The notes beneath the pieces are model-generated. The model searched no databases, was not told where the DNA came from, and saw nothing but the letters and a program-made list of their open reading frames with translations. Shown here one piece after another: positions 6,638-14,160 of a stretch of 14,160 bases of DNA. The translations under genes and the position numbers were made by a program. This stretch comes from CAYWFU01 sp964457585 (GTDB lineage: Bacteria > JACRDZ01). The stretch spans positions 1-14,160 of the forward strand of contig CAYWFU010000082.1 of assembly GCA_964457585.1 (NCBI GenBank), read 5' to 3'. Position 1 is the stretch's first letter. Each line of letters opens with the position of its first letter.

Positions 6638-7555
6638 CTAAATTATTTTTCTGATCTTTTCTATATCTTTTGTGATTTGTTCAATCAGCTCGGATTTTCC
6701 ATTAAATTTTTTTTCATCTCTGATTTTCTTAATAAATGAGATAGTTATTTCTTTATGATAAAGAGATTCATTAAAATCCAGAATATATGTTTCCACGTGT
6801 ACCTGATTTTCTCCAAAAGTCGGACGTATACCAATATTTGTAAGCGCATGGAATTCGGAATTATTATAATTCACTTTTGTATAATACACTCCATGAGGAG
6901 GAATAAGTTCAGACAATTCCTGTAAATTAGCAGTTGGAAATCCTAAAACCCTGCCTCTGCCGCTTCCAGTAACAACTTTCCCTGATATTGAATATTTTCT
7001 GCCTAAAAATTTCTCTGCCTGCACCAGGTCTCCTGCGCGTATAAAATCACGAATTGCTGAACTGCTTACCAATTTTTCATCCTGAATAACAGGAGAAACA
7101 ACTCTGACTTTGAAGTTAAAAATATTACCGTATTTTTTAAGTAAATCTATATTGCCTTCTTTATTTTTACCAAAAAAATAATTTTCACCTATAACGATTT
7201 CTTTAATCTGCAGTTTATTTACTAAATAATCCATAATAAATTGAACAGGAGTAATTTTGGCAAAATTTTCATCAAAATGTGCAAGAAGAACATAATCTAT
7301 TCCCAATTCCTGCATTATCTTTAATCTGCTTTTTAATGTGCTTAATAATGGTAAAAATTTTTCAGGTGTCAATACTGATCGAGGATGCGGGACAAAAGTG
7401 ATTACCAGTGATGTCCCATTGCAATCTAATGCTTCATTTTTTAATTCCTGAAGTATTTTTTTATGCCCAAGATGAATCCCATCAAAATTCCCAATAGTAA
7501 CAATCATATTATCTGAACTATCTGCGGGTTTATCAAAGTTGTGAAAAATTTTCAT
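6638..7555 (-). CDS. ribF: Bifunctional riboflavin kinase / FAD synthetase
   Basis: 305 residues, normal for RibF. It phosphorylates riboflavin to FMN and adenylylates FMN to FAD in the cytoplasm. The N-terminal nucleotidyltransferase domain shows VTIGNFDGIHLGHKKIL (residues about 19-35, carrying the G-FDG-H-GH signature) and TFVPHPRSVL. The region GENYFFGKNKEGNIDLL and the segment VSSSAIRDFIRAG are also typical. The C-terminal flavokinase domain shows GSGRGRVLGFPTANL (about residue 197 onward), HGVYYTKV and NIGIRPTFGENQVHVETYIL. The ATG at 7555 has only a weak ribosome binding site (TTGGATAATAAATT precedes it). It lies 141 nt after the BamD-like gene across a repeat-rich spacer. It gives the flavin cofactors; no specific link to its neighbours is evident. 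Confidence 0.95.
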   Translation of the reverse strand: MKIFHNFDKPADSSDNMIVTIGNFDGIHLGHKKILQELKNEALDCNGTSLVITFVPHPRSVLTPEKFLPLLSTLKSRLKIMQELGIDYVLLAHFDENFAKITPVQFIMDYLVNKLQIKEIVIGENYFFGKNKEGNIDLLKKYGNIFNFKVRVVSPVIQDEKLVSSSAIRDFIRAGDLVQAEKFLGRKYSISGKVVTGSGRGRVLGFPTANLQELSELIPPHGVYYTKVNYNNSEFHALTNIGIRPTFGENQVHVETYILDFNESLYHKEITISFIKKIRDEKKFNGKSELIEQITKDIEKIRKII

Positions 7556-7595
7556 AATTTATTATCCAATAAAATACTAGTAACCAACTTAAGTT

Positions 7596-7698
7596 ACAAA
7601 GTGACAGAGGCACAAAAGCACAAAGTTAAAACAATTCCAAAGCAGCATAGACTTGGTTTTAAAACTTTGTGCCTCAGTGCCTATGTGCCTTTGTGCCT
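7596..7698. repeat. Imperfect inverted repeat with four tandem TGTGCCT-type octamers
   Basis: The right arm contains four consecutive 8-nt units, TTGTGCCT, CAGTGCCT, ATGTGCCT and TTGTGCCT (7667-7698). The left arm (about 7596-7632, reading ACAAAGTGACAGAGGCACAA and onward) is an imperfect reverse complement of 7656-7697. The arms could form a long interrupted hairpin around a loop of roughly 20-25 nt. The right arm overlaps the TAG of the BamD-like gene (7699-7697). CTTTGTGCCT-like strings are known to me as dispersed repeats in many environmental bacterial genomes; this copy sits in one of only two long intergenic gaps of the operon. It lacks a T-tract, so it is not a good terminator. Confidence 0.75.
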
Positions 7699-8740
7699 AT
7701 TTCTCCTTTTTTTCTTCAACTATTTTACGATTAATATTATCAATGCGGTCTAATACTTTATCGCTTAGTTTACTTTCAGGATTATCTTCCATGAGTTTTC
7801 TGTAAGCAGTAATTGCTTTATCCCATTGTTTTTCTTTTCTAAATGTTTCTGCAATTCCAAATTGCGCATAACTCCCCCATTCAGTTTCAGGGTATTCTGA
7901 TATTACATTTTTATAATAAATACGCGCTGCTTCATATTTATCATCATCTAAATAAAACTCTGCTATTCTATACTGACGTTTAGCCAGCTTATCTTTACAA
8001 ATTTCTATCTTTTTCTGTGCTTCATAAATATAAGGGTTGTCAGGATAAAGTTGTATTATTTTATTAAATTGAAAGATAGCTCTATTGGTATAATCCTGAT
8101 CCAGCGCCCAATGCAATGAAGCTTCAAAATATGATACTCCCAGTTTATATTCTGACAGCATTTTTGCCGGATAATCAGGATAAAGTCTTAATAATTTTTC
8201 AAAATTTATAACTGCATCTTTATATTCTTTTTCCTCAAAATAATAATTGGCAATTCTAAACTGAATATCAGGTGCGAATTTGCCAAACGGATAAATTTCT
8301 ATAGCTTTTTTAAAAACATCAACTGCATCATATCTTTTCCCTTTTCTCCAGTACATTTCTCCGATTTCATATAAATACTGCATTGCTTCCTGTATTTTAT
8401 CGCTTGACGGGAAATCTTCAGCAAGTTTTTCATATTCATCCCGTGCGCGCATATAGCTTTCTTTTTCATGGAAAACACGCGCAATATAAAACTGCGCATC
8501 ATCCGCATAATTGCTTTCAGGATATTCCTTTATAACTTTTCGATAATATTTCCTTGCTCTATAATAATTTCTCTTTTGATGATGGTCCTTCGCAATTTTC
8601 ATTATTTCTAATGCTTTAATATCAATTTCCCGATAGTTTAATCTTACATTAGTTTTTTTTGCACAACTGTAAAAAACAAAGAATAAAAATACACATAAGA
8701 AAATTGCTGAATTTTTATTTTTTTCCATTCGTAATTTCAT
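7697..8740 (-). CDS. BamD/YbgF-like TPR lipoprotein
   Basis: 347 residues. A signal sequence (FLCVFLFFVFYSC) ends in a lipobox-like site with Cys26 as the likely lipidation residue. The mature part is made of tetratricopeptide-like repeats of the outer-membrane assembly type, with repeated Y..A...Y..VI..YP.S..A..A.....  patterns (for example KYYRKVIKEYPESNYADDAQ and INFEKLLRLYPDYPAKMLSE). BamD itself is a smaller, roughly 240-residue lipoprotein of the BAM complex; this one is longer with extra repeats, so a BamD-like or general cell-envelope scaffold is the safe call. The ATG at 8740 is preferred over the internal ATG at 8728 because AGGATGG lies nine bases upstream. It sits between leuS and ribF. 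Confidence 0.82.
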   Translation of the reverse strand: MKLRMEKNKNSAIFLCVFLFFVFYSCAKKTNVRLNYREIDIKALEIMKIAKDHHQKRNYYRARKYYRKVIKEYPESNYADDAQFYIARVFHEKESYMRARDEYEKLAEDFPSSDKIQEAMQYLYEIGEMYWRKGKRYDAVDVFKKAIEIYPFGKFAPDIQFRIANYYFEEKEYKDAVINFEKLLRLYPDYPAKMLSEYKLGVSYFEASLHWALDQDYTNRAIFQFNKIIQLYPDNPYIYEAQKKIEICKDKLAKRQYRIAEFYLDDDKYEAARIYYKNVISEYPETEWGSYAQFGIAETFRKEKQWDKAITAYRKLMEDNPESKLSDKVLDRIDNINRKIVEEKKEK

Positions 8741-8766
8741 ATTGAGCCATCCTGATTTTAAATTAA

Positions 8767-8782
8767 GCCTGATAAATCAGGC
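8767..8782. other. Short hairpin upstream of the BamD-like gene
   Basis: GCCTGA-TAAA-TCAGGC forms a perfect 6-bp stem with a 4-base loop. Read on the transcribed strand it is followed by TTAATTT, a poor T-tract. It lies 78 bases after the leuS stop and 26 bases before the downstream start. It could be a weak terminator or attenuating structure for leuS transcripts, or just part of the repeat-rich spacer. Confidence 0.4.
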
Positions 8783-8804
8783 AACTACAAATAATTGATA
8801 TGCT

Positions 8805-8832
8805 GTAGAGACGCAAAATTTTGCGTCTCTAC
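8805..8832. repeat. 28-nt perfect palindrome (dispersed-repeat type)
   Basis: The half-site GTAGAGACGCAAAA is followed directly by its exact reverse complement, so the whole 28 nt equals its own reverse complement. From memory, palindromes of the GTAGAGACG...CGTCTCTAC type are high-copy intergenic repeats in cyanobacteria and several other phyla. It lies in the 120-nt gap between leuS and the BamD-like gene. It has no T-tract, so a factor-independent terminator role is unlikely; a REP-like mobile hairpin is the better explanation. Confidence 0.8.
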
Positions 8833-8860
8833 TTTCAAATTCCTGTACCTATATTTAATT

Positions 8861-11344
8861 TTACAACACTATATTTACCAATTTTTTAGGTACAACAATT
8901 ATTTTTTTAGGTTCAGTATCATTAATTAATGCTTTTATTTTTTCATCATTACATGCTATTTTTTTCAAGTCTTCCTCTTCAATATTTTCTGAAACAACAA
9001 CTTTGCTTCTTATTTTTCCATTAATCTGTATTATAATTGTAGTTTCTTCTTTCACTATGGCAAGAGGATCATGTTTCGGCCATGAATTATCAAAAATGCT
9101 TGGATTATAGCCAAATTTAGCCCATAATTCTTCTGTAAGATGCGGAGCAAAAGGCGCCAGTAGAAGTAATAGATTTTCCAATGCTTCTCTATATACTATA
9201 ATACTCTGCTCTCGTCCTGGATCTAATTTAAAATCTGTTATTTCATTAATAAGCTCCATGAGACTGCTAATTGCAGTATTAAAATGGAATCTATCTTCGA
9301 TGTCTGTTGTTATTTTTTTAATAGTAGTATGAGTTTTCCATCGTAGATTTTTTTCCTCATCATTTAAATCAGAAAAGGTTTTATTTTTAATATCAGCTTT
9401 TTTAACCTCTTCTGAACAATTTTCAATTAAAGAATGAACACGATTTAAAAATCTGAATGATCCCTTAATTCCTTCATCGCTCCATTCCAAATCTTTTTCC
9501 GGCGGTGCTGCAAATAAAATAAATATTCTGGCAGTATCAGCTCCATAAGTTTCGATAATTGTGTCAGGATCTATAACATTTCCTTTTGATTTAGACATTT
9601 TTGCACCGTCTTTTATGACCATTCCCTGAGTCAGCAAATTTTCAAAAGGTTCTTTATTTGGAATTAAATCAAGATCATACATAACACGTGCAAAAAATCG
9701 CGCATAAAGAAGATGAAGTATTGCATGCTCTATCCCGCCAATATATTGATCTACCGGCATCCAGTATTTTACTTTTTCCTTATTTACAGGAAAATTTTTT
9801 TCATCAGGAGAACAATATCTTGCAAAATACCATGAAGAATCTACAAATGTATCCATTGTTTCTATTTCTCTTTCAGCAGGTTCTCCGCATTCAGGACATT
9901 TCGTTTTTACAAATGATTCCATTTGCGGCAAAGGAGAAACACCTGTTGAATCAAATTTTACTTTAAGCGGTAAAATAACTGGAAGATCTTTTAAAGGAAC
10001 AGGAACAACACCGCATTCCTGACAATAAACTACAGGAATAGGTGTTCCCCAATATCTCTGGCGTGATATTCCCCAGTCTCTCAATTTATAATTAACAGTT
10101 TTTCTGCCATATTTGTTATTCTCTATCCAGATAGCTATTTTATTTATTGCTTCAATATTGTTTAATTTATTAAAATCTCCGGAATTTACCAGAAATCCTT
10201 CATTAACATATGCTTCAGTAATATTATTGCTATCAAGATTGCTATTTTCAGGTTGAATTACAACTCTTATAGGAAGATTATATTTTTTCGCAAAATCAAA
10301 ATCACGCTCATCATGAGCAGGCACTGCCATTACTGCGCCAGTCCCGTAGTTCATTAAAACATAATTTGCAATCCAGATAGGAATCTCTTCTCCATTAACA
10401 GGATTAATCGCAAATTGTCCTGAAAAAATTCCTTCTTTTTCTAAATCAAGAGATGCTCGTTTTCTTTCATTCTCATCAGTTACTTTTGAAATAAAACGTA
10501 TTATTTCTTCCCGATTAATACTATTTTTCACAAATTCATTTACAAGCGGATGTTCGGGAGCCAACACCAGATATGTTGCGCCAAAAATAGTATCTATCCT
10601 TGTTGTAAAAACCGGTATTTTTTGATAATTGTCTTTTAATTTAAAGTTCACTTCAACGCCAATACTTTTACCAATCCAGTTTTTTTGCATGGTTAAAACT
10701 TGCTGAGGCCAGTGATTAACCAGTTCTTTATGTCCTTCAAGAAGTTCTTCTGCATAATCTGTAATTTTCAGAAACCATTGCTCAATATCTTTCTGTTCAA
10801 CTTTAGAATCACATCTCCAGCATTTATCTTCAATTACCTGCTCATTGGCAAGCACAGTATTGCACGATGGACACCAATTAACGGGTGATACCTTTTTATA
10901 AACCAGCCCTTTATCAAACATTTTTAAAAATAGCCATTGATTCCATTTATAATATTCAGGAGTACAGGTTGTAACTTCCCTATCCCAGTCATAACTTAAT
11001 CCCATTTTTTTCAGCTGGACTTTCATGTTTTTTATATTATCAAAAGTCCATTCAGCAGGAGGGATGTTATTTTTTATCGCTGCATTTTCTGCCGGCAGAC
11101 CAAAAGAATCCCATCCTATCGGATGAATAACATTATATCCCTGCATAATTTTGTAACGCGCAATACTGTCCCCGATTGTGTAATTTCTTACATGTCCCAT
11201 ATGAATTTTTCCGGATGGGTAGGGAAACATTTCCAGACAATAATATTTCGGTTTAGAGGAATTTAGAGAAGATAAATATTTTTTATCTTTTATCCAATAC
11301 TCCTGCCATTTTGATTCTAATTCTTTAAAATTATATTCATTCAT
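8861..11344 (-). CDS. leuS: Leucyl-tRNA synthetase
   Basis: 827 residues, a normal bacterial LeuRS length. It charges tRNA-Leu with leucine in the cytoplasm and hydrolyses mischarged products. The class I signature is PYPSGKIHMGHVRN with HMGH at residues 48-51, and the second signature is AKMSKSKGNVIDP near residue 581. A zinc-binding-like insert CPSCNTVLANEQVIEDKCWR follows the first half of the catalytic domain. The editing (CP1) domain shows TRIDTIFGATYLVLAPEHP and AVPAHDERDFDFA, with the conserved Asp of the DERD motif kept. A further Cys-rich pair (CQECG, CPECG) and the C-terminal anticodon and tRNA-binding domains are present. The ATG at 11344 follows a GGAGG that overlaps the end of the diguanylate cyclase gene; the spacing of 13 bases is a little long. 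No frame lesions. Confidence 0.97.
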   Translation of the reverse strand: MNEYNFKELESKWQEYWIKDKKYLSSLNSSKPKYYCLEMFPYPSGKIHMGHVRNYTIGDSIARYKIMQGYNVIHPIGWDSFGLPAENAAIKNNIPPAEWTFDNIKNMKVQLKKMGLSYDWDREVTTCTPEYYKWNQWLFLKMFDKGLVYKKVSPVNWCPSCNTVLANEQVIEDKCWRCDSKVEQKDIEQWFLKITDYAEELLEGHKELVNHWPQQVLTMQKNWIGKSIGVEVNFKLKDNYQKIPVFTTRIDTIFGATYLVLAPEHPLVNEFVKNSINREEIIRFISKVTDENERKRASLDLEKEGIFSGQFAINPVNGEEIPIWIANYVLMNYGTGAVMAVPAHDERDFDFAKKYNLPIRVVIQPENSNLDSNNITEAYVNEGFLVNSGDFNKLNNIEAINKIAIWIENNKYGRKTVNYKLRDWGISRQRYWGTPIPVVYCQECGVVPVPLKDLPVILPLKVKFDSTGVSPLPQMESFVKTKCPECGEPAEREIETMDTFVDSSWYFARYCSPDEKNFPVNKEKVKYWMPVDQYIGGIEHAILHLLYARFFARVMYDLDLIPNKEPFENLLTQGMVIKDGAKMSKSKGNVIDPDTIIETYGADTARIFILFAAPPEKDLEWSDEGIKGSFRFLNRVHSLIENCSEEVKKADIKNKTFSDLNDEEKNLRWKTHTTIKKITTDIEDRFHFNTAISSLMELINEITDFKLDPGREQSIIVYREALENLLLLLAPFAPHLTEELWAKFGYNPSIFDNSWPKHDPLAIVKEETTIIIQINGKIRSKVVVSENIEEEDLKKIACNDEKIKALINDTEPKKIIVVPKKLVNIVL

Positions 11345-11352
11345 AATAATTA

Positions 11353-12867
11353 TTATGCCTCCATTATATATACTTTATTTCTTCCTTCATTTTTGGCTCT
11401 ATATAGCGCTCTGTCAGATTCTTCAATAATTTTCATTTTAGTTTTTTCAACTTCTTTAAAAAAAGACGCTACTCCAATACTTACGGATAAATTTATTTCT
11501 TCATTCTTTCCCAGACCGGGAAATTTTTCTAATTCTACTCTTCTACGTATTCGTTCCGCTGCTTCTATCGCATCCTCTTTATCTGTTTCAGGCAATATTA
11601 CTGCAAATTCTTCTCCTCCATATCTTGCAGCAATATCCACATTGCGCACAGATTTTTTTATTAATGCTGCTACTCTTTTTAATACCTGATCGCCTTTTGG
11701 ATGACCGAATTTATCGTTATATTGCTTAAAATAATCAATATCAATCATTAATAATGAAATATTAAGTTTGTATCTATTTGATCTTTTTACTTCACGGTTA
11801 AGTTCTTCCTGAAAATAACGATGATTATAGATGTGAGTAAGTCCATCTGTAATAGCGAGCTGTTCCATCTCTTCATAAAGCATGGCATTTTCCAGCGCAA
11901 CATTTGACTGGGAAATAAAAGTATCCAGCAGTTCGAAATCCTCCTCATCAAATACAGTTCCATTCAGCTTGTTGCTGATATGCAAAACACCTATTATATG
12001 AAAACGGATAATTAAAGGAAAACTCATGAAGGAATTTGTATCATATATTCCTCCATTACGTAAATCATCAAAAGGTTTTTCCGTTGTTATATCTTTAACT
12101 AAAACAGCTTCTTTTTTTTTGGATATATAATCTGTAATTTTGCTATTTTTATTGGATTTTAGATTTGTTATTGAATGACTTAATCCTTTGTGAAATTTTA
12201 AAACAAATCCTTCTTCTTCCAGACTATAAAGCATTATGCTGATTCTACTGGCTCTTACCAATTCTCCGGATTTTTCAACAATAATTTTCAATAAATGATC
12301 CAGATCCAAAACTGAACTTAAAACTTTTCCAACTTCATGCAGTACCGACATCTCTGTTATACGCTGTTCAGTCTGCGCATAAAGTTTGGCATTATCAAGC
12401 AATATTGCTGATTGATTGGCAAAAATAGTTAAAATATCTTTATCTTTTTTAGTAAAACACTCTTCTCTTCCGGTTGCGATCCCAAAAAAACCCTGAAGCT
12501 TATCCCTTACCATTAAAGAAGCAATGTACCAGCTTTTTACTTCATTAAATTCTTTCTTTTCATAATTTGCTAAATCAATATCCTCATAAATTATTCTTTT
12601 AAATGTACCAAGCTGTTTTTTTTCTCTTATATCCTGAGATAAATTCTCATATAAAATATGTATGGACCAATCAAGAAAATTTTTTGTGCTTGGATAAACC
12701 ACATTTGCAATGATTTCTTCTTCATCCAATAAAATAATAACTGCTGTTGTATAATCAATGGTTTTACTTAATTTGTCCATGACTGCTTTAACAATTTGCT
12801 GATGGTTTTGAACATGTTTGGCTAATTCACACATTTCATTAAATATTTCTAATTCTTTTACATCCAT
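11353..12867 (-). CDS. Diguanylate cyclase with two GAF domains
   Basis: 504 residues. Two GAF sensor domains (about residues 15-165 and 180-335) are followed by a GGDEF domain that makes the second messenger c-di-GMP from two GTP. The catalytic motif is GGEEF at residues 417-421 (ARYGGEEFAVILPETD), preceded by RNVD five residues earlier, a typical product-inhibition I-site. The domain starts DGLTHIYNHRYF. No membrane segment or signal peptide is visible, so it is cytoplasmic; the GAF ligand is unknown. I chose the ATG at 12867 rather than the TTG at 12873, because AAGGGG lies seven bases before the ATG. It starts 11 bases after the argD stop and ends 8 bases before leuS. The link of a signalling enzyme with amino-acid genes may only reflect shared transcription. 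Confidence 0.93.
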   Translation of the reverse strand: MDVKELEIFNEMCELAKHVQNHQQIVKAVMDKLSKTIDYTTAVIILLDEEEIIANVVYPSTKNFLDWSIHILYENLSQDIREKKQLGTFKRIIYEDIDLANYEKKEFNEVKSWYIASLMVRDKLQGFFGIATGREECFTKKDKDILTIFANQSAILLDNAKLYAQTEQRITEMSVLHEVGKVLSSVLDLDHLLKIIVEKSGELVRASRISIMLYSLEEEGFVLKFHKGLSHSITNLKSNKNSKITDYISKKKEAVLVKDITTEKPFDDLRNGGIYDTNSFMSFPLIIRFHIIGVLHISNKLNGTVFDEEDFELLDTFISQSNVALENAMLYEEMEQLAITDGLTHIYNHRYFQEELNREVKRSNRYKLNISLLMIDIDYFKQYNDKFGHPKGDQVLKRVAALIKKSVRNVDIAARYGGEEFAVILPETDKEDAIEAAERIRRRVELEKFPGLGKNEEINLSVSIGVASFFKEVEKTKMKIIEESDRALYRAKNEGRNKVYIMEA

Positions 12868-12878
12868 ATTCAATCCCC

Positions 12879-14069
12879 TTACCTTTCACTAAGAACCTTA
12901 TCAAGATTTTTTGCCATGAAATTTATATCTTCTTTATTTATTATCAATGGTGGTGCAAACCTTAAAACCGTGTTCTGAATACAATTTAAAAGAATCCCTT
13001 TTCCATAACATTTATTTACTATTTCCTGTGCAGGGATAGATAACTCCATCCCAAGTAAAAGTCCTATTCCGCGAATTTCCTTAATAAATGAGTATTTATT
13101 TTTTAATTCAGCCAGACACTCAAATAAATATTTTCCCGTTATTTTAACATTATCTAAAAAATCACTGCTTTTAATAATATTAGTCACAGCAATCCCGGCA
13201 GTACATGCTAAATGATTACCCCCAAAAGTGGAAGCATGCATTCCCGGTTTAAAAACTTCTGCTGTTTCTTTTTTTGCAATCATAACTCCAATAGGAAATC
13301 CATTACCCAGAGCTTTTGCAAGAGTAAAAATATCAGGCTCAATATCATACAATTTATACGCAAATAACTCTCCGCTTCTTCCCATCCCAGTCTGCACTTC
13401 ATCCAGAATTAATAAAATATTTTTATCTTTGCATAAAGCAGCTGTTTCCTTTACAAATTTTTTATCTGCAACACGAATTCCGCCTTCAGCTTGAACTAAT
13501 TCCAGCATAATTGCGCAAGTGTTTTGGGTAACTTTGCTTTTTAAATCTTCTAAATCATTATATTTAGCATAGACAAATCCTGGGACTAAGGGTTCAAATC
13601 CTTCCTGATATTTTTTCTGCCCTGTTGCAGTTATAGTAGCTAATGTTCTTCCGTGAAAAGACTGTTCAAAAGTAATAATTTCAAACCGTTCTTTATTCCC
13701 TTTTGAATGCGCAAATTTCCTTGCTAATTTAATTGCAGCTTCATTTGCTTCTGCACCGCTGTTACAAAAAAAACATTTTCCGTCTATTGAATTTTCTATT
13801 AAAATCTTAGCCAGCTCTGCTTGAGGTTGAATATAGTATAAATTAGAACTATGAATAATTTTATTTAATTGTTCAATTACTTTCTTAGTCCATTCTGGAT
13901 GAGAATACCCAATATTAAGCACAGAAATCCCGCTGATAAAATCCAAAAATTTCTTCCCGTTAATATCCCAGACATATGCTCCTTTTCCACTAACAAAGCA
14001 TAAATCATTTCTGAGATAAGTGCTCATTACATATTTATTATAATTTTCTTTAATTTTTTCTAAATTCAT
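12879..14069 (-). CDS. argD: Acetylornithine aminotransferase (class III PLP-dependent)
   Basis: 396 residues, the usual ArgD length. It converts N-acetylglutamate semialdehyde and glutamate to N-acetylornithine in arginine biosynthesis; many ArgD proteins also serve lysine biosynthesis as succinyldiaminopimelate aminotransferase. Class III motifs are clear: FCNSGAEANEAAIKLAR for phosphate binding, SFHGRTLATITATGQ, ILDEVQTGMGRSG with the PLP-contacting Asp, and the PLP lysine Lys252 in TLAKALGNGFPIG. ASTFGGNHLACTAG and a C-terminal VLRFAPPLII complete the pattern. The ATG at 14069 is chosen because AAAGGA lies just upstream; the TTG six codons earlier has no such site. It is the first gene after the promoter at 14115-14143. 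A related omega-aminotransferase of the class is the main alternative. Confidence 0.92.
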   Translation of the reverse strand: MNLEKIKENYNKYVMSTYLRNDLCFVSGKGAYVWDINGKKFLDFISGISVLNIGYSHPEWTKKVIEQLNKIIHSSNLYYIQPQAELAKILIENSIDGKCFFCNSGAEANEAAIKLARKFAHSKGNKERFEIITFEQSFHGRTLATITATGQKKYQEGFEPLVPGFVYAKYNDLEDLKSKVTQNTCAIMLELVQAEGGIRVADKKFVKETAALCKDKNILLILDEVQTGMGRSGELFAYKLYDIEPDIFTLAKALGNGFPIGVMIAKKETAEVFKPGMHASTFGGNHLACTAGIAVTNIIKSSDFLDNVKITGKYLFECLAELKNKYSFIKEIRGIGLLLGMELSIPAQEIVNKCYGKGILLNCIQNTVLRFAPPLIINKEDINFMAKNLDKVLSER

Positions 14070-14114
14070 TTTATTCCTTTTATACAATTATTCATGTTTA
14101 AAAAATATCGCTTT

Positions 14115-14143
14115 ATTATTATAGGAAGTGAGATTTTTGTCAA
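14115..14143 (-). promoter_or_regulatory. Sigma70-type promoter for the argD-led operon
   Basis: On the minus strand TTGACA (14143-14138, perfect -35) is followed after 17 bases by AATAAT (14120-14115, five of six -10 matches). Transcription would begin near 14108, about 40 bases before the argD ATG. No other gap in the operon shows a match as good. Confidence 0.72.
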
Positions 14144-14160
14144 GAGATTAGTATAGTAGC

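Noticed and set aside
7556..7595. Possible promoter for ribF (GATAAT just before the ATG)
   Set aside because: The -10-like box is five bases from the start codon and the best -35 candidate is at wrong spacing, so it would need a leaderless transcript.
7541..7753. Plus-strand reading frames such as this one, and others within leuS, argD and the kinase region
   Set aside because: They lie opposite strongly supported minus-strand genes or repeats, have no family motifs and no ribosome binding sites. No plus-strand gene is supported anywhere in the window.
8805..8832. Palindrome as a rho-independent terminator of leuS
   Set aside because: No T-tract follows on the transcribed strand, and a dispersed repeat explains it better.
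12868..12873. TTG start two codons upstream for the diguanylate cyclase, and a similar TTG at 14087 for argD
   Set aside because: In both cases an ATG a few codons downstream has a well-placed ribosome binding site and the extra residues have no family support.

Overview
The window is AT-rich bacterial DNA in which every recognisable gene lies on the minus strand, so transcription runs from high to low coordinates. Two lipoproteins with long TPR arrays, one of them BamD/YbgF-like, point to a diderm (outer-membrane) bacterium. The RACo-type corrinoid activator, the tandem-GAF diguanylate cyclase and the remains of a giant kinase/ATPase/GAF/histidine kinase fit an anaerobic, environmental, probably uncultivated lineage. 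The phylum cannot be assigned from what is visible here.

Right part (about 3884-14160): an intact, tightly packed run of housekeeping and accessory genes. A good sigma70-type promoter at 14115-14143 precedes argD (arginine biosynthesis). It is followed by a GAF-GAF-GGDEF diguanylate cyclase, leuS, a BamD-like TPR lipoprotein, ribF (FMN/FAD synthesis), a second TPR lipoprotein and a RACo-like 2Fe-2S/ASKHA protein. Gaps are mostly 1-25 nt. The two gaps above 100 nt, on either side of the BamD-like gene, each hold a dispersed-type inverted repeat: a 28-nt perfect palindrome plus a small hairpin at 8767-8832, and a CTTTGTGCCT-type repeat at 7596-7698. No typical strong terminator is visible between genes, so one long operon with read-through is plausible but not proven.

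Left part (1-3858): a zone of gene decay. Starting 25 nt after the RACo-like gene there was once a single giant signalling gene: serine/threonine kinase, AAA ATPase, GAF, histidine kinase. It is now broken by a frameshift, loss of catalytic residues, a large deletion from the ATPase Walker B region into the GAF linker, a 100-bp MITE inside the GAF domain, an in-frame deletion before the ATP-binding N box, and a truncated 3' end. After it come remnants of a response regulator, a HAMP histidine kinase and an MBL-fold hydrolase, fused to one another at deletion junctions. The 5' end of what looks like a transposase, interrupted by a stop codon, runs off the left edge. All the damage is on one side of a sharp boundary at about 3860.

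I see no previously undescribed system. The most informative signals are the mapped decay zone and the MITE: 27-bp perfect terminal inverted repeats, a 3-bp TTA target duplication, and precise removal restores the GAF reading frame. I found no tRNA, rRNA or CRISPR array.
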